Source of the DNA: Duncaniella sp.
Lineage (GTDB): Bacteria; Bacteroidota; Bacteroidia; Bacteroidales; Muribaculaceae
NCBI GenBank assembly: GCA_029056055.1
Contig: JAIDCC010000096.1
Span: 23,971-87,970 of the forward strand
Reading direction: 5' to 3'
Length of the DNA stretch: 64,000 nt
Shown here piece after piece: positions 19,655 through 28,799 of this stretch (the stretch's first letter is position 1; each line of letters begins with the position of its first letter). Under the pieces are notes generated by a model. That model saw only the letters and a list, made by a program, of their open reading frames with translations. It was not told the origin of the DNA and did no database searches. A program made the translations under genes and the position numbers.

Positions 19655-21070
19655 TTATTCCATCTTCCGATACCAATCGTCGAGGCTCATCGAATCTTCG
19701 GCAAGTCCCGTTTCGCCACCATAGATTTCATCGTGCTGCGAGCGGTCGAGACCTATTTCCTCGTTCTGTCGGCTCACGCGCATCGGAATGATTTTGTCGG
19801 TGAGCCAATAGAGAATGTAGCTCACCACAAACGTGTAGGCAAACACCATCAGGAGCACGAGGATATGATTCCAGAAAAATTCGTTGCGACTAATCATTTC
19901 GGCATCTTCGGCCGCAAAGAAATCGTAGGCGAAAATGCCGGTGAGCACGGTGCCTATGATGCCGCCCAGACCGTGGGTGGGAAACACGTCGAGTGCATCG
20001 TCGAGCATATGGCCGTAGCCTTTCCACGAGCAAGCCATGTTGCAGCACACCGTGATGATGAAAGCTATGCAGACACTCTGCCCTACACTCACCCAGCCGG
20101 CCATAGGAGTGATGGCGACAAGCCCGACAACAGCGCCGATTGCCGCACCCATCGCCGACGGCTTGTGGCCGCGCATTCCGTCCATCGCAATCCACACTAC
20201 CATTGCAGTGGCGGCGGCTGTGTTGGTGTTGAGAAACGCCGATATCGCTATGCCGTCGGCTGCAAGCGAGGAGCCGCCGTTGAAGCCAAACCAGCCGAGC
20301 CACAGCAGGGCCGCTCCGAGGAGCACGAATGGCACGTTGGCGGGACGTGACTGATGGCGCTCGGTGCGTTTGCCGAGGAAGAGCGCGCCGGCCAGTGCGG
20401 CGATACCTGAAGCCGCGTGTACCACGATGCCTCCGGCGTAGTCGTGGACGTGCATCAGGCCGAAGAGTCCGTCGGGGTGCCACGTGCAGTGGGCCAACGG
20501 GCAATAGACCAATATGGTCCATAACACCATGAAGAGAAGATATCCGGCGAAGTGGACTCGCTCGGCAAACGAGCCTGTGATAAGCGAGGGTGTGATAATG
20601 GCAAATTTCATCTGAAACAGGGCAAACAGTGCCAGAGGTATCGTTGTGGTGGCTATACCAATCTGAGTCCATTCATTTGCGGCGTCGGTCACGTTTGTCA
20701 CTCCGACGTTGTCAAACATGAAGAACGTCGCGGGATTGCCAAACACATGGGCGATGTCTTGACCGAATGCGAGGGAGAAGCCGAAAATCACCCAGACCAC
20801 ACTCACCACGCCCATCACGATGAAACTTTGGAGCATCGTCGAAATCACGTTCTTCACTCTGACCATGCCCCCGTAGAAAAAAGAAAGACCCGGAGTCATC
20901 ATCAGCACGAAGATTGTGGCGGTGATCATCCAGGCTACGTTGGCGAAGAGGTGGGAGTTGGGCATGTCGAAGATGCCTTCTTCAGGGGTGACGAAACACC
21001 CGACAATGCTCACTGCAAGCATTAGCAGAAAGACTGTCAACCAGCCCCAATTGAGTTTTCTCTGTAACAT
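19655..21070 (-). CDS. amt: Ammonium transporter
   Basis: LSFFYGGMVRVKNVISTMLQSF, DYAGGIVVHAASGIAALAGALFLGKR, DVFPTHGLGGIIGTVLTGIFA. Confidence 0.95.
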   Translation of the reverse strand: MLQRKLNWGWLTVFLLMLAVSIVGCFVTPEEGIFDMPNSHLFANVAWMITATIFVLMMTPGLSFFYGGMVRVKNVISTMLQSFIVMGVVSVVWVIFGFSLAFGQDIAHVFGNPATFFMFDNVGVTNVTDAANEWTQIGIATTTIPLALFALFQMKFAIITPSLITGSFAERVHFAGYLLFMVLWTILVYCPLAHCTWHPDGLFGLMHVHDYAGGIVVHAASGIAALAGALFLGKRTERHQSRPANVPFVLLGAALLWLGWFGFNGGSSLAADGIAISAFLNTNTAAATAMVVWIAMDGMRGHKPSAMGAAIGAVVGLVAITPMAGWVSVGQSVCIAFIITVCCNMACSWKGYGHMLDDALDVFPTHGLGGIIGTVLTGIFAYDFFAAEDAEMISRNEFFWNHILVLLMVFAYTFVVSYILYWLTDKIIPMRVSRQNEEIGLDRSQHDEIYGGETGLAEDSMSLDDWYRKME

Positions 21071-21144
21071 TGATATAAGAGTTTAAAATGTGAATGAATT
21101 ATCTATTTGCTATTATAATCCATGTACTATTCGAAATATGCTTG

Positions 21145-21175
21145 CAAAATTACGATATTCATATCATTTTTCCAA
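21145..21175 (-). promoter_or_regulatory. Promoter of amt
   Basis: On the minus strand TTG-N20-TAATTTTG. Confidence 0.65.
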
Positions 21176-21261
21176 ACAACTGCCCCGATTTTTCAAAAAA
21201 ATCAGAGGCACACACGAGTGCATGCCTCTTAGAAAATATCAAAACCCTTATGTCGCGGGGC

Positions 21262-21768
21262 TTAGCCGCGGAGTCGGTTTATCACAAACCATCCGCCGAA
21301 AATCTGGAGCAACATGCCGGGGATGCCGATGCGGAAATCCTGACAGGCAAGGAAGAAATCGCCTTTCATCACCCATTCGCCAAGCGTGCCGACGGCCTGA
21401 TAGCCGAGCACCACGGCCACTAATGCCAAGACGGAAGCCTTTTTGAAGCGCGATGCGGCTGCGCCGGCCATGACTGCGAGAAGCACAGACTTGAGCATGA
21501 TGGCAGGCAGAGCGGCCACGGCAGGCATTCCGAACAGCAGGGCATTAGCCACGGGCGACGCGAGTGCGGTGAGTAGTCCGGCACGCCAGCCGAATTTATA
21601 GGCTGCCACGAGGGTGAAAAAGTAGATTGGCAGCCACGTCACTCCGCCCTGAGGCACGAGGTGAAACAACTGCGGCATCACGAGATTGCCCAAGATGAAT
21701 AATGTGGCTACCAGATAGGTCTTGCTGCTGCTGAAAGGCAGCGATTGAAGTTTGATTGTAGTTTGCAT
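21262..21768 (-). CDS. ECF transporter S-component-like membrane protein
   Basis: About 5-6 TM helices; VTWLPIYFFTLVAAYKFGWRAGLLTALASPVANALLFGMP resembles ECF S-components. Confidence 0.6.
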   Translation of the reverse strand: MQTTIKLQSLPFSSSKTYLVATLFILGNLVMPQLFHLVPQGGVTWLPIYFFTLVAAYKFGWRAGLLTALASPVANALLFGMPAVAALPAIMLKSVLLAVMAGAAASRFKKASVLALVAVVLGYQAVGTLGEWVMKGDFFLACQDFRIGIPGMLLQIFGGWFVINRLRG

Positions 21769-21773
21769 ATTTC

Positions 21774-22214
21774 TTACTTATTTTTTCGGGACATTTCTTC
21801 GACAAATCGTTCGATGAGCGGCAGACATTCCTCGGCTGTCAGGCAGTCGCGGCAGAGCGTTTCGACGGGACAGACTCCGGTGCCGGCACGGTTGATGATG
21901 TTTGGCACGCGTTTCCCGAAGCTCACCTCTACCCCGCTCCCTTCGAAAAGCTCTAGAGCCGGCTCGCTGATTACGTCGGCATAGACGGCCTTCACGCCTC
22001 CCAGAAGCATCAGCGCGGCAGCGCCTTTGCCTACTACTTTGTCGGCCACAGCGGCTCCGTCAAGTCGTGAGCGGTCGGTTTTGAGCAGATGGAGCAGGTC
22101 ACGTACTCCGCGCTCCCGGCAGCAACTCACTTCGCCGTGGTTGAAGATGACACACGAGCATCCTTCGGCGTGCAGACGCTCCACAAGGTTCGTCATTGAA
22201 ACTGAATTATCCAT
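21774..22214 (-). CDS. DUF1893-domain protein
   Basis: GAAVADKVVGKGAAALMLLGGVKAVYADVISEPALELFEGSGVEVSFGKRVPNIINRAGTGVCPVE; start assigned to MDNSVSMTNLVERL. Confidence 0.7.
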   Translation of the reverse strand: MDNSVSMTNLVERLHAEGCSCVIFNHGEVSCCRERGVRDLLHLLKTDRSRLDGAAVADKVVGKGAAALMLLGGVKAVYADVISEPALELFEGSGVEVSFGKRVPNIINRAGTGVCPVETLCRDCLTAEECLPLIERFVEEMSRKNK

Positions 22215-22228
22215 TTCAAAAAGGCTGT

Positions 22229-23377
22229 TTAGTATCCGAATCGTTCGGCGGCGAGCCTCATGCCTTTGATGATTTCTACGCCAAACGGACAACGTTTCTC
22301 GCACGCGCCACACTCCACACACTCCGATGCGTGGTGGCTTAGCACTTTGTAGTGCTCGCGCACGGTTTCGGGTATGATTCCCTGCGCTTCGGTGAGGTTA
22401 TAAAACTTGTTGACTGCGGCAATGTCGATTTTCGCGGTGCAGGGCGCGCAGTGGCCGCAATACATGCAATGGCCGTTCCACGAAAAACGCTCGTGCCCTT
22501 CCAACACCGGTGTGTAGTCGCGCTCTGCGGCCGAAGCCTCACACCATTTCAACGCCTCCTCTATTTCGGCTTTGCTATGCGCTCCTATCATCACGGCGGC
22601 TACTGCGGGACGGGTCAGGCAGTATTCTATGGCCTGGGCCGGAGTCATGGCTTTGCCAAACGGCGAACGCTCGGGGCTCAGAAGGTCGCCCCCTCCATAG
22701 ACTTTCATCACGTCGATGCCCACGCCGTTGCGCGCACAAAGCTCATAGAGGTGTTCGCGCTCGGGGTCGATGTTGTGGCGTGCCTGCGCGAAGGTGGCCT
22801 CATCGAAGAGGTCGTCTACGTTTTCGCTCGGGGGTTGAAGGTCGTAGGCGGGATTAATCGAAAACATCAGCACTTCGATAAGCCCCGACTCCACAGCCTT
22901 TCGGGCCACAACCGGATTGTGGCTGCTCATGCCTATGTGGCGTATCTTTCCGGCTGCTTTCAGTTCTTGGGCCAGCCGGATGATTTCGCCGTTCATCACC
23001 TTTTCATAATCATCCTCGGCGTCGACGTAATGTATCATGCCGATGTCGAGGTAGGCGGTATCGAGTTCGGCGAGCTGCTTTTCGAAAGCGGGCACGATTT
23101 TGGCCACATCGCGCGTGCGCAGGTATTGGTCGTTCTCCCACACCGTCGAGAGATGACCTTGAATCACGAAATTCTCGCGCCGTCCGCGGAGTGCGTGGCC
23201 GATGTTGGTGCGAAGTTCCGGATTTGGCGAATAAAGGTCAATGAAGTTGATGCCGCGCGAAATGGCAAAGTCCATTTCGGCTTTCACCTCATCGGCGGTT
23301 TTTCCGAGCAGACCTTCACACCCTAAGGCTATCGCGCTCACTTCGAGGCCGGTGTTGCCTAACTGTCGGTATTCCAT
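22229..23377 (-). CDS. Aldo/keto reductase with C-terminal 4Fe-4S ferredoxin motif
   Basis: MEYRQLGNTGLEVSAIALGCEGL, IGMSSHNPVVARKAVESG, C-terminal CVECGACEKRCPFGVEI. Confidence 0.92.
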   Translation of the reverse strand: MEYRQLGNTGLEVSAIALGCEGLLGKTADEVKAEMDFAISRGINFIDLYSPNPELRTNIGHALRGRRENFVIQGHLSTVWENDQYLRTRDVAKIVPAFEKQLAELDTAYLDIGMIHYVDAEDDYEKVMNGEIIRLAQELKAAGKIRHIGMSSHNPVVARKAVESGLIEVLMFSINPAYDLQPPSENVDDLFDEATFAQARHNIDPEREHLYELCARNGVGIDVMKVYGGGDLLSPERSPFGKAMTPAQAIEYCLTRPAVAAVMIGAHSKAEIEEALKWCEASAAERDYTPVLEGHERFSWNGHCMYCGHCAPCTAKIDIAAVNKFYNLTEAQGIIPETVREHYKVLSHHASECVECGACEKRCPFGVEIIKGMRLAAERFGY

Positions 23378-23385
23378 ATTCAGGA

Positions 23386-23614
23386 TAAGTAAGTGAGAAA
23401 AATAACTTTCATTTATTTTTCATCACTTATATTTTTTAAGTATGTGTTCGAAATTATTTGTTGTGTTGGATTATGAAGTATGTGGATGAAATTTTGCATT
23501 CGGCTGAAGGCGTTATGGGGTTCCATAACAACTGAAGCCGAATTAGAAAGTTCGCCTCAGAATTCATGAGCCAATGCATTAAGTAATTTCGAACACATAC
23601 TTAGAACTAACTTA
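23386..23614. repeat. Composite palindromic element: A-like outer ends with nested family C element
   Basis: Left end TAAGTAAGTGAGAAAAATAA, right end TAGAACTAACTTA (A-type TAGAACTTACTTA with one change). Confidence 0.8.
23437..23603. repeat. Palindromic intergenic element, family C
   Basis: Perfect 20-bp terminal inverted repeats TAAGTATGTGTTCGAAATTA / TAATTTCGAACACATACTTA; apical TTCGGCT...GTTATGG-GGTT-CCATAAC...AGCCGAA. Confidence 0.9.
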
Positions 23615-25016
23615 ATGTTTCTTGTTTCAGATTTTCAACGAACTTGTCTATTCTGTGCAGTTCGCCGGGTATGTCGATTTGCTGCGGGCAGTGGGACACG
23701 CATTGTTTGCATCCGATGCAATGGCTGGCCTGACGCAATCGGGGCACGCTGCGGTCGTAGCCTATGAGAAACACCCTGCGCGCCTCGCGATAGTTCTCGC
23801 TCTGCGACGAGGCGGCCACATTGCCTTCGTTGACACATTTATTATAATGTGTCAGGATTGAGGGGATGTCGATGCCATAGGGACACGGCATACAATACTT
23901 GCAGTCGTTGCACGCGATGGTGGGATACTGCACCATCAGGTCGGCCGTCGCATAGAGGAAGTCGAGTTCGCCGGCATCAAGCGGTTTCAGCGGACAGTAG
24001 GTGCTGAGGTTGTCCATCAGGTGGTTCTTGTAGGTCATGCCGCTCAGCACGGTGAGCACTCCGGGGTGGGTCCCGGCATATCTGAACGCCCACGAGGCCA
24101 CGCTGCGCTCCGGCTCTTTCTGCTTCAGACGCTTCACGATGTGGTCGGGCACGTTCGACAGACGTCCTCCAAGAAGCGGCTCCATGATTACGGCGGGAAT
24201 GCCGCGTTTCTCAAGCTCGCCGTAGAGATACTCCGCGTTGGTGTTGCGCGGGTTCATCTCTTTGGCGTGCTTCCAGTCTACGTAGTTGAGCTGGATTTGC
24301 ACGAAGTCCCACTTATACTTGTCATGGTTGGCCAGCAGGTAGTCGAACACCTCGATGTCTCCGTGATAGGAGAAACCGAGATTTTTGATTCGTCCGGCCT
24401 CGCGCTCGGCCAGCAGGAAGTCGAGCATGCCGTTCTCGATGTAGCGGTGGTTGAAATCGTTCATGCCGTCGCCCATGCCGATTGCATGGAGCAGGTAGTA
24501 GTCGATGTAGTCGGTCTGAAGTTCTTTGAACGAATTCTTATACATGGCCATCGAGGCCTCGCGGCTCCACGTCGAGGGCGCGAAGTTCGAGAGTTTCGTG
24601 GCTATGAAGTAGCTGTCGCGCGGGTGGCGGCTGAGGGCTATACCCGTTGTGCGCTCCGACAGACCTTTGCAGTAGGCGGGCGACGTGTCGAAGTAGTTCA
24701 CTCCGTTGGCCATTGCAGTGTCCACCAGGTCGTTGACCGCCTCTTGGTCAATCTCGCCGGCATGTTCTTTCGACACGCGTTCGTCTATCGTGGGCCAGCG
24801 CATGCAGCCGTAGCCGAGTATCGACACCTGTTGGCCGGTTTTGGGGTTTGTGCGATAAGTCATTTCCCCTTCTATGGCAGGCGCGCCGCTGCGATGTGTC
24901 ACCGTGCGGCCGCCTTTGGTCTTGGAGTCACATCCGGCGAGGGCCACTCCCGTGACGGTTGCTCCGAGCCCGAGACGTTTCAGAAAATCACGTCTGTTTA
25001 TGATATTTTTCATCAT
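23607..25016 (-). CDS. Aldo/keto reductase with twin-arginine-like signal and 4Fe-4S motifs
   Basis: NRRDFLKRLGLGATVTGVALAGC N-terminus, AKR core (YFDTSPAYCKGLSERTTGIAL), CNDCKYCMPCPYGIDIP and CIGCKQCVSHCPQQIDIP. Confidence 0.92.
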   Translation of the reverse strand: MMKNIINRRDFLKRLGLGATVTGVALAGCDSKTKGGRTVTHRSGAPAIEGEMTYRTNPKTGQQVSILGYGCMRWPTIDERVSKEHAGEIDQEAVNDLVDTAMANGVNYFDTSPAYCKGLSERTTGIALSRHPRDSYFIATKLSNFAPSTWSREASMAMYKNSFKELQTDYIDYYLLHAIGMGDGMNDFNHRYIENGMLDFLLAEREAGRIKNLGFSYHGDIEVFDYLLANHDKYKWDFVQIQLNYVDWKHAKEMNPRNTNAEYLYGELEKRGIPAVIMEPLLGGRLSNVPDHIVKRLKQKEPERSVASWAFRYAGTHPGVLTVLSGMTYKNHLMDNLSTYCPLKPLDAGELDFLYATADLMVQYPTIACNDCKYCMPCPYGIDIPSILTHYNKCVNEGNVAASSQSENYREARRVFLIGYDRSVPRLRQASHCIGCKQCVSHCPQQIDIPGELHRIDKFVENLKQETLS

Positions 25017-25031
25017 GCGAAAGATTCTTGA

Positions 25032-26543
25032 TTAGACAATGCGGTGGCGTTCGAGTCCTTCTACGTAGATGGCGCTGAACGGACGCGACGGACAAAGGTT
25101 CTCGCACGCGCCGCATCCGATACATCGCTCTGTGTTGACCACCGGGATTTTCGGCGACGTTTCGTCGCCCTCCACCGATTCCACCATCTGGATGGCTCCT
25201 GTGGGACAGTGGCGCGCGCAGTTGCCGCATTCTACCCCGTCGGTCAGGGGCACGCAGTTTTCTTTCACCCACACCGCGTGGCCTATCTGTGTCGAGGCTT
25301 TCTCGGCTTTGGTCAGCTGCACGATTGCTCCGGTCGGGCACACTTCCGAGCAGCGCGTACACTCCGGCCGGCAGTAGCCGCGTTCATACGACGATTCTGG
25401 TTGCATCAGTGTCTCAAGGTCGGTCGATGGGCGGAGCACTCCGTTCGGACAGGCCGACACGCAGAGCTGACATGCGGTGCAGTGGTGTGCCAGATTGTCG
25501 AGGCTCACGGCGCCGGGGGGCACGATGCGCGTCGCGCGCTCGGGGATTTTCTTATCTTCTATCACGGCCAGACCGCCGTCTACGGTCTTCTCCTGAGCCT
25601 TCACGGCGGCTGCGGCAGCCATGGTGGCGGTCACTGCTAAGAATTGACGTCGCGAGGTGTCGGCCTTCTTTCCGTCGGTCATCATTGCGGCGGCATGGTC
25701 GGAGGGGGCGGCCACGGCTGTGCGGCGGAAGGTATAGGAGATTGCACCTTTATGGCATTTGTTGATGCAGTCGAAGCAGGTCACGCAGCGCGAGTAGTCT
25801 ATCGAGTGTTCTTTGCTGTTGATGCAGGCCGCCTTGCAATTTCGTGCGCAGAGTCCGCAGCCGTTGCATTTCGTGGTGTCGATGACTGGGCGCAGCAGGG
25901 AGAATCGCGACAGAAATCCCAGCACGGTGCCCACGGGGCAAATCGTGTTGCAATACGTGCGGCCGTTTCTCCACGCCAGGATGCCGAGAGCTACGAGCGT
26001 CACCACAGCCACGCCGAGGGTGACGCCTCCCCTCAACCATACGTCTACGGTGTAGAACGCATACGAGTCGTGGGCTTCGGCCCAACCTGCCAGCAGGTTG
26101 TTGCCGCATGCCCAAACGGGGGCGAGAAGACTTTGAGCGATGCGTCCGTAGGCGCTGTAGGGGGCGAACAGGGCCACGAATACCCCGATGCCGCAGACTA
26201 TGGCCAATGCCATAAGTACAAGCATCGTGTAGCGCAGCGCATTTTTGGCCACCGAATATCCGTAGCGGTTGCGTTTGGCTTTCTTGCCAAGCATCCCGAA
26301 GCCGTCCTGCATGATGCCGAGCGGACAAATCACCGAACAGTAAAGTCTGCCGAAAAGCAGTGTGAGCACTACGAGCCCCGCTATGACTCCGACATTCAGA
26401 GCGAGCAGCGCGGGGAGAAATTGAATTTTTGCCATCCATCCGAGCCAGGCGTGTGCCGTCCCCGTGAAGTCGAGAAACAGCAGCGTTACAGCCGCTATGC
26501 TCAAAGCCGCCACAACTTGCCGGATTGTTTTCAGGTATTTCAT
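25032..26543 (-). CDS. NapH/MauN-like membrane 4Fe-4S ferredoxin-type protein
   Basis: LFGRLYCSVICPLGIMQD, NGRTYCNTICPVGTVLGFLSR, multiple CxxCxxCxxxC clusters; start at MKYLKTIRQVV. Confidence 0.9.
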   Translation of the reverse strand: MKYLKTIRQVVAALSIAAVTLLFLDFTGTAHAWLGWMAKIQFLPALLALNVGVIAGLVVLTLLFGRLYCSVICPLGIMQDGFGMLGKKAKRNRYGYSVAKNALRYTMLVLMALAIVCGIGVFVALFAPYSAYGRIAQSLLAPVWACGNNLLAGWAEAHDSYAFYTVDVWLRGGVTLGVAVVTLVALGILAWRNGRTYCNTICPVGTVLGFLSRFSLLRPVIDTTKCNGCGLCARNCKAACINSKEHSIDYSRCVTCFDCINKCHKGAISYTFRRTAVAAPSDHAAAMMTDGKKADTSRRQFLAVTATMAAAAAVKAQEKTVDGGLAVIEDKKIPERATRIVPPGAVSLDNLAHHCTACQLCVSACPNGVLRPSTDLETLMQPESSYERGYCRPECTRCSEVCPTGAIVQLTKAEKASTQIGHAVWVKENCVPLTDGVECGNCARHCPTGAIQMVESVEGDETSPKIPVVNTERCIGCGACENLCPSRPFSAIYVEGLERHRIV

Positions 26544-26633
26544 TTTTACTTCTTGATAGTGATTTGGTAAAGGTTTAATCCATGTCGTCGGCAATATCGA
26601 ACACTTTGCCTGCCGTGACAATCAAAACTTCTA

Positions 26634-26663
26634 CAAAATTACGCAATTTTTCAGTAACTTCAA
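26634..26663 (-). promoter_or_regulatory. Promoter of the Fe-S/AKR cluster
   Basis: Minus strand TTG-N19-TAATTTTG. Confidence 0.68.
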
Positions 26664-26733
26664 TGCGATAATCTCCGATTATCCTACCATTTTTCCTTTT
26701 TTTCACTATCATTAATGCTCTCATGGGAAAAAT

Positions 26734-26917
26734 TAAGTAAGTGAGAAAAATAAATGAACAAATAAGACGAAGTTATTTTTGCGATGATTTGGGGCTTGAG
26801 TGAGGAAGCATAGCGAGCTATGCGCCTGAACGCAAGGCTCAAAGCATCCAAAAAGAACGAGTTTTATTGTTCAAGAATTTTTTTCACATATTTCGTTTTA
26901 TTTTTTGAACTTACTTA
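26734..26917 (-). repeat. Palindromic intergenic element, family A, copy A2 (opposite orientation to A1)
   Basis: TAAGTAAGTGAGAAAAATAAATGAACAAATAAGACG ... TTTTATTTTTTGAACTTACTTA; apical GCATAGCGAGCTATGC. Confidence 0.95.
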
Positions 26918-26962
26918 ACTACCTTTGCCGAGTCACATCATTTCTTCAACGTCTGCCCCCGA

Positions 26963-27535
26963 ATGAAAAAACCGCTTTGCGAAATGTCTCTTGAAGAACT
27001 CTGGCAATTGTTTCCGATAGTTCTGACTCCTCACGACCCTCGTTGGGCCGAACAAGCAGCCGCGGAAATCTCCCGGCTCGAAACACTGCTCGCCGAGTAT
27101 GCCCCTGTCATTTCTCACGTGGGAAGCACTGCCATCCCCGACATTCAGGCCAAACCGATTGTCGACATTCTCGTAGAGGTGTCACCCGTTGTATCTCTCT
27201 TGGAAATCAAAGAGACGTTGACCCGGGCCGGTTACATCTGCATGGCCCTGTCGGCCGACCGCTTGAGCCTCAACAAAGGCTATACGCCCGAGGGCTATGC
27301 CGACGAGGTGTTTCACATCCACATCCATCGCCTTAGCGACAACGCCGAGATTGCGTTCCGCGACTATCTGCGGGCGCATCCCGCCGCGGCGCGCGAGTAT
27401 GAAAATTTGAAACTCTCGCTGCTGCCGACTTTCCGGAACGACCGCGACGCCTACACCGAGGCAAAATCTGAGTTCGTCCGGGGGATTGTCAGTCTTGCGC
27501 GACGCCGTCCGCAGGGGGAGGAACCGGCGGGCTAA
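26963..27535 (+). CDS. GrpB family (UPF0157) protein
   Basis: ISHVGSTAIPDIQAKPIVDILVEV, FHIHIHRLSDNAEIAFRDYLRAHP. Confidence 0.87.
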   Translation: MKKPLCEMSLEELWQLFPIVLTPHDPRWAEQAAAEISRLETLLAEYAPVISHVGSTAIPDIQAKPIVDILVEVSPVVSLLEIKETLTRAGYICMALSADRLSLNKGYTPEGYADEVFHIHIHRLSDNAEIAFRDYLRAHPAAAREYENLKLSLLPTFRNDRDAYTEAKSEFVRGIVSLARRRPQGEEPAG

Positions 27536-28404
27536 TCCTTGCATTTGCCGCAGCGGCTGCAACCGTTGCAGATGGGACGGCTCCCGCAGGTCATGCACGA
27601 GGGGCGAAACCATGGACGATGAAGGTTCTCGGGGGCGATTTCAAAACCGAGCGAGTCGTGGAGCTCGAACTTCATGGGGTGCCCTTCGTGGTTGACTCCC
27701 GCTTTGAAAGCCATCTCCGACTGCACGCGTTTGTCGGGGATGCGATAGAGCCGGCCATCCTTTACGAAGTTGGTGCCTGTCTCGATGAAACAGAAAGTCA
27801 CGTCGTGCCGACGGCATTGAGCCGACAGCGACCTAATCCAATCGAAGTCGCAGGGTCGCGCGCCGTCGTAGTTCTCGCCTCCCGCCACCACCTGTTCTAT
27901 CTGCCCCGAGGCGAGGAAGTCGCTCATTTCTATCGCTCCGAGCAGGGGTGCCGTCATCACGCCCTTGTGGCGGAATGGCAGGTCGAGAAGCAGCGGCAGA
28001 CGTTCGTCGGCTCGCCGCTGGTTTTCGCACGTCACGTTGAAAAACACATTCTCCCACCCCTCGCCCCAGTCGGCTGGCAGACAGTCGGCCACCCGCTCCG
28101 GCCGCTTGGTGAGAAGAAAGAATTTCACGTCAGGGCGCGCCCGCATGATGCGCCACGCCTCGCTACGCCACACGTCGGCCTCGGGCAGAAAGAAGTCTGA
28201 GGTCATGCACACGCGAATCTGTTCGCCCGCCGCCACTTTGTAGCCTCCTCCCCTTTTGCGTTGCAGCGGATAGTTGAAATTCTGTGTGCGGTAGATTTTC
28301 CCTCCATCCTCTCCACGCATACGGTCGAGAAAAAACATGTAGCAGTGGGCGCAGCCTTCGCTCGCCTTGACGCAACCGTGCCATGGATTCCAGATGTCGT
28401 GCAT
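27532..28404 (-). CDS. DUF5131 family protein (phage Gp37/Gp68-like, radical-SAM-like Cys motif)
   Basis: MHDIWNPWHGCVKASEGCAHCYMFFLDR, TSDFFLPEADVWRSEAWRIMRARPDVKFFLLTKRPER, Cys-rich C-terminus. Confidence 0.85.
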   Translation of the reverse strand: MHDIWNPWHGCVKASEGCAHCYMFFLDRMRGEDGGKIYRTQNFNYPLQRKRGGGYKVAAGEQIRVCMTSDFFLPEADVWRSEAWRIMRARPDVKFFLLTKRPERVADCLPADWGEGWENVFFNVTCENQRRADERLPLLLDLPFRHKGVMTAPLLGAIEMSDFLASGQIEQVVAGGENYDGARPCDFDWIRSLSAQCRRHDVTFCFIETGTNFVKDGRLYRIPDKRVQSEMAFKAGVNHEGHPMKFELHDSLGFEIAPENLHRPWFRPSCMTCGSRPICNGCSRCGKCKD

Positions 28405-28799
28405 AATACTGAACTCGGTGGGAAAAATATCATGCAAAGATAACGATTCTCGTGCGGAAAAACCATACCCTGCAACGAGATTTTTCAAAAGTCCCTTCCC
28501 TCCGGTCGCCGCGCCTGTGCGATGTCAGAAGAGCGGGATGCTGTTTGCAAAATCGGCGATTTTTGCGTAATTTTGCAGTGCAATTCACAAAGAGTTGCCT
28601 GCAAATGACACGACACACTGCAACTAACGTTCAACTATCAGCCTCAAAAATAATGAATTGGGGCTATCTCGAAAACTGGAAAAGCACCGCGCCGCTTTCG
28701 GTCCTCGCTTCTCGATGAGAGAAGGATGCTGCCATGACGATATGGCGGCATTATTTCCGGAAAAACACGTAATTTCGAAAAAACATTCCAAAAAATTTT

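Noticed and set aside
22352-25031. Long plus-strand ORFs (22352-23326, 24021-25031) opposite the AKR genes
   Set aside because: Shadow ORFs; minus-strand AKR/4Fe-4S motifs are unambiguous.
28708-28746. Small inverted repeats CTTCTC-gatga-GAGAAG and GCCAT-gacgat-ATGGC upstream of the efflux operon
   Set aside because: Short stems that could occur by chance; no adjacent regulator to support an operator call.
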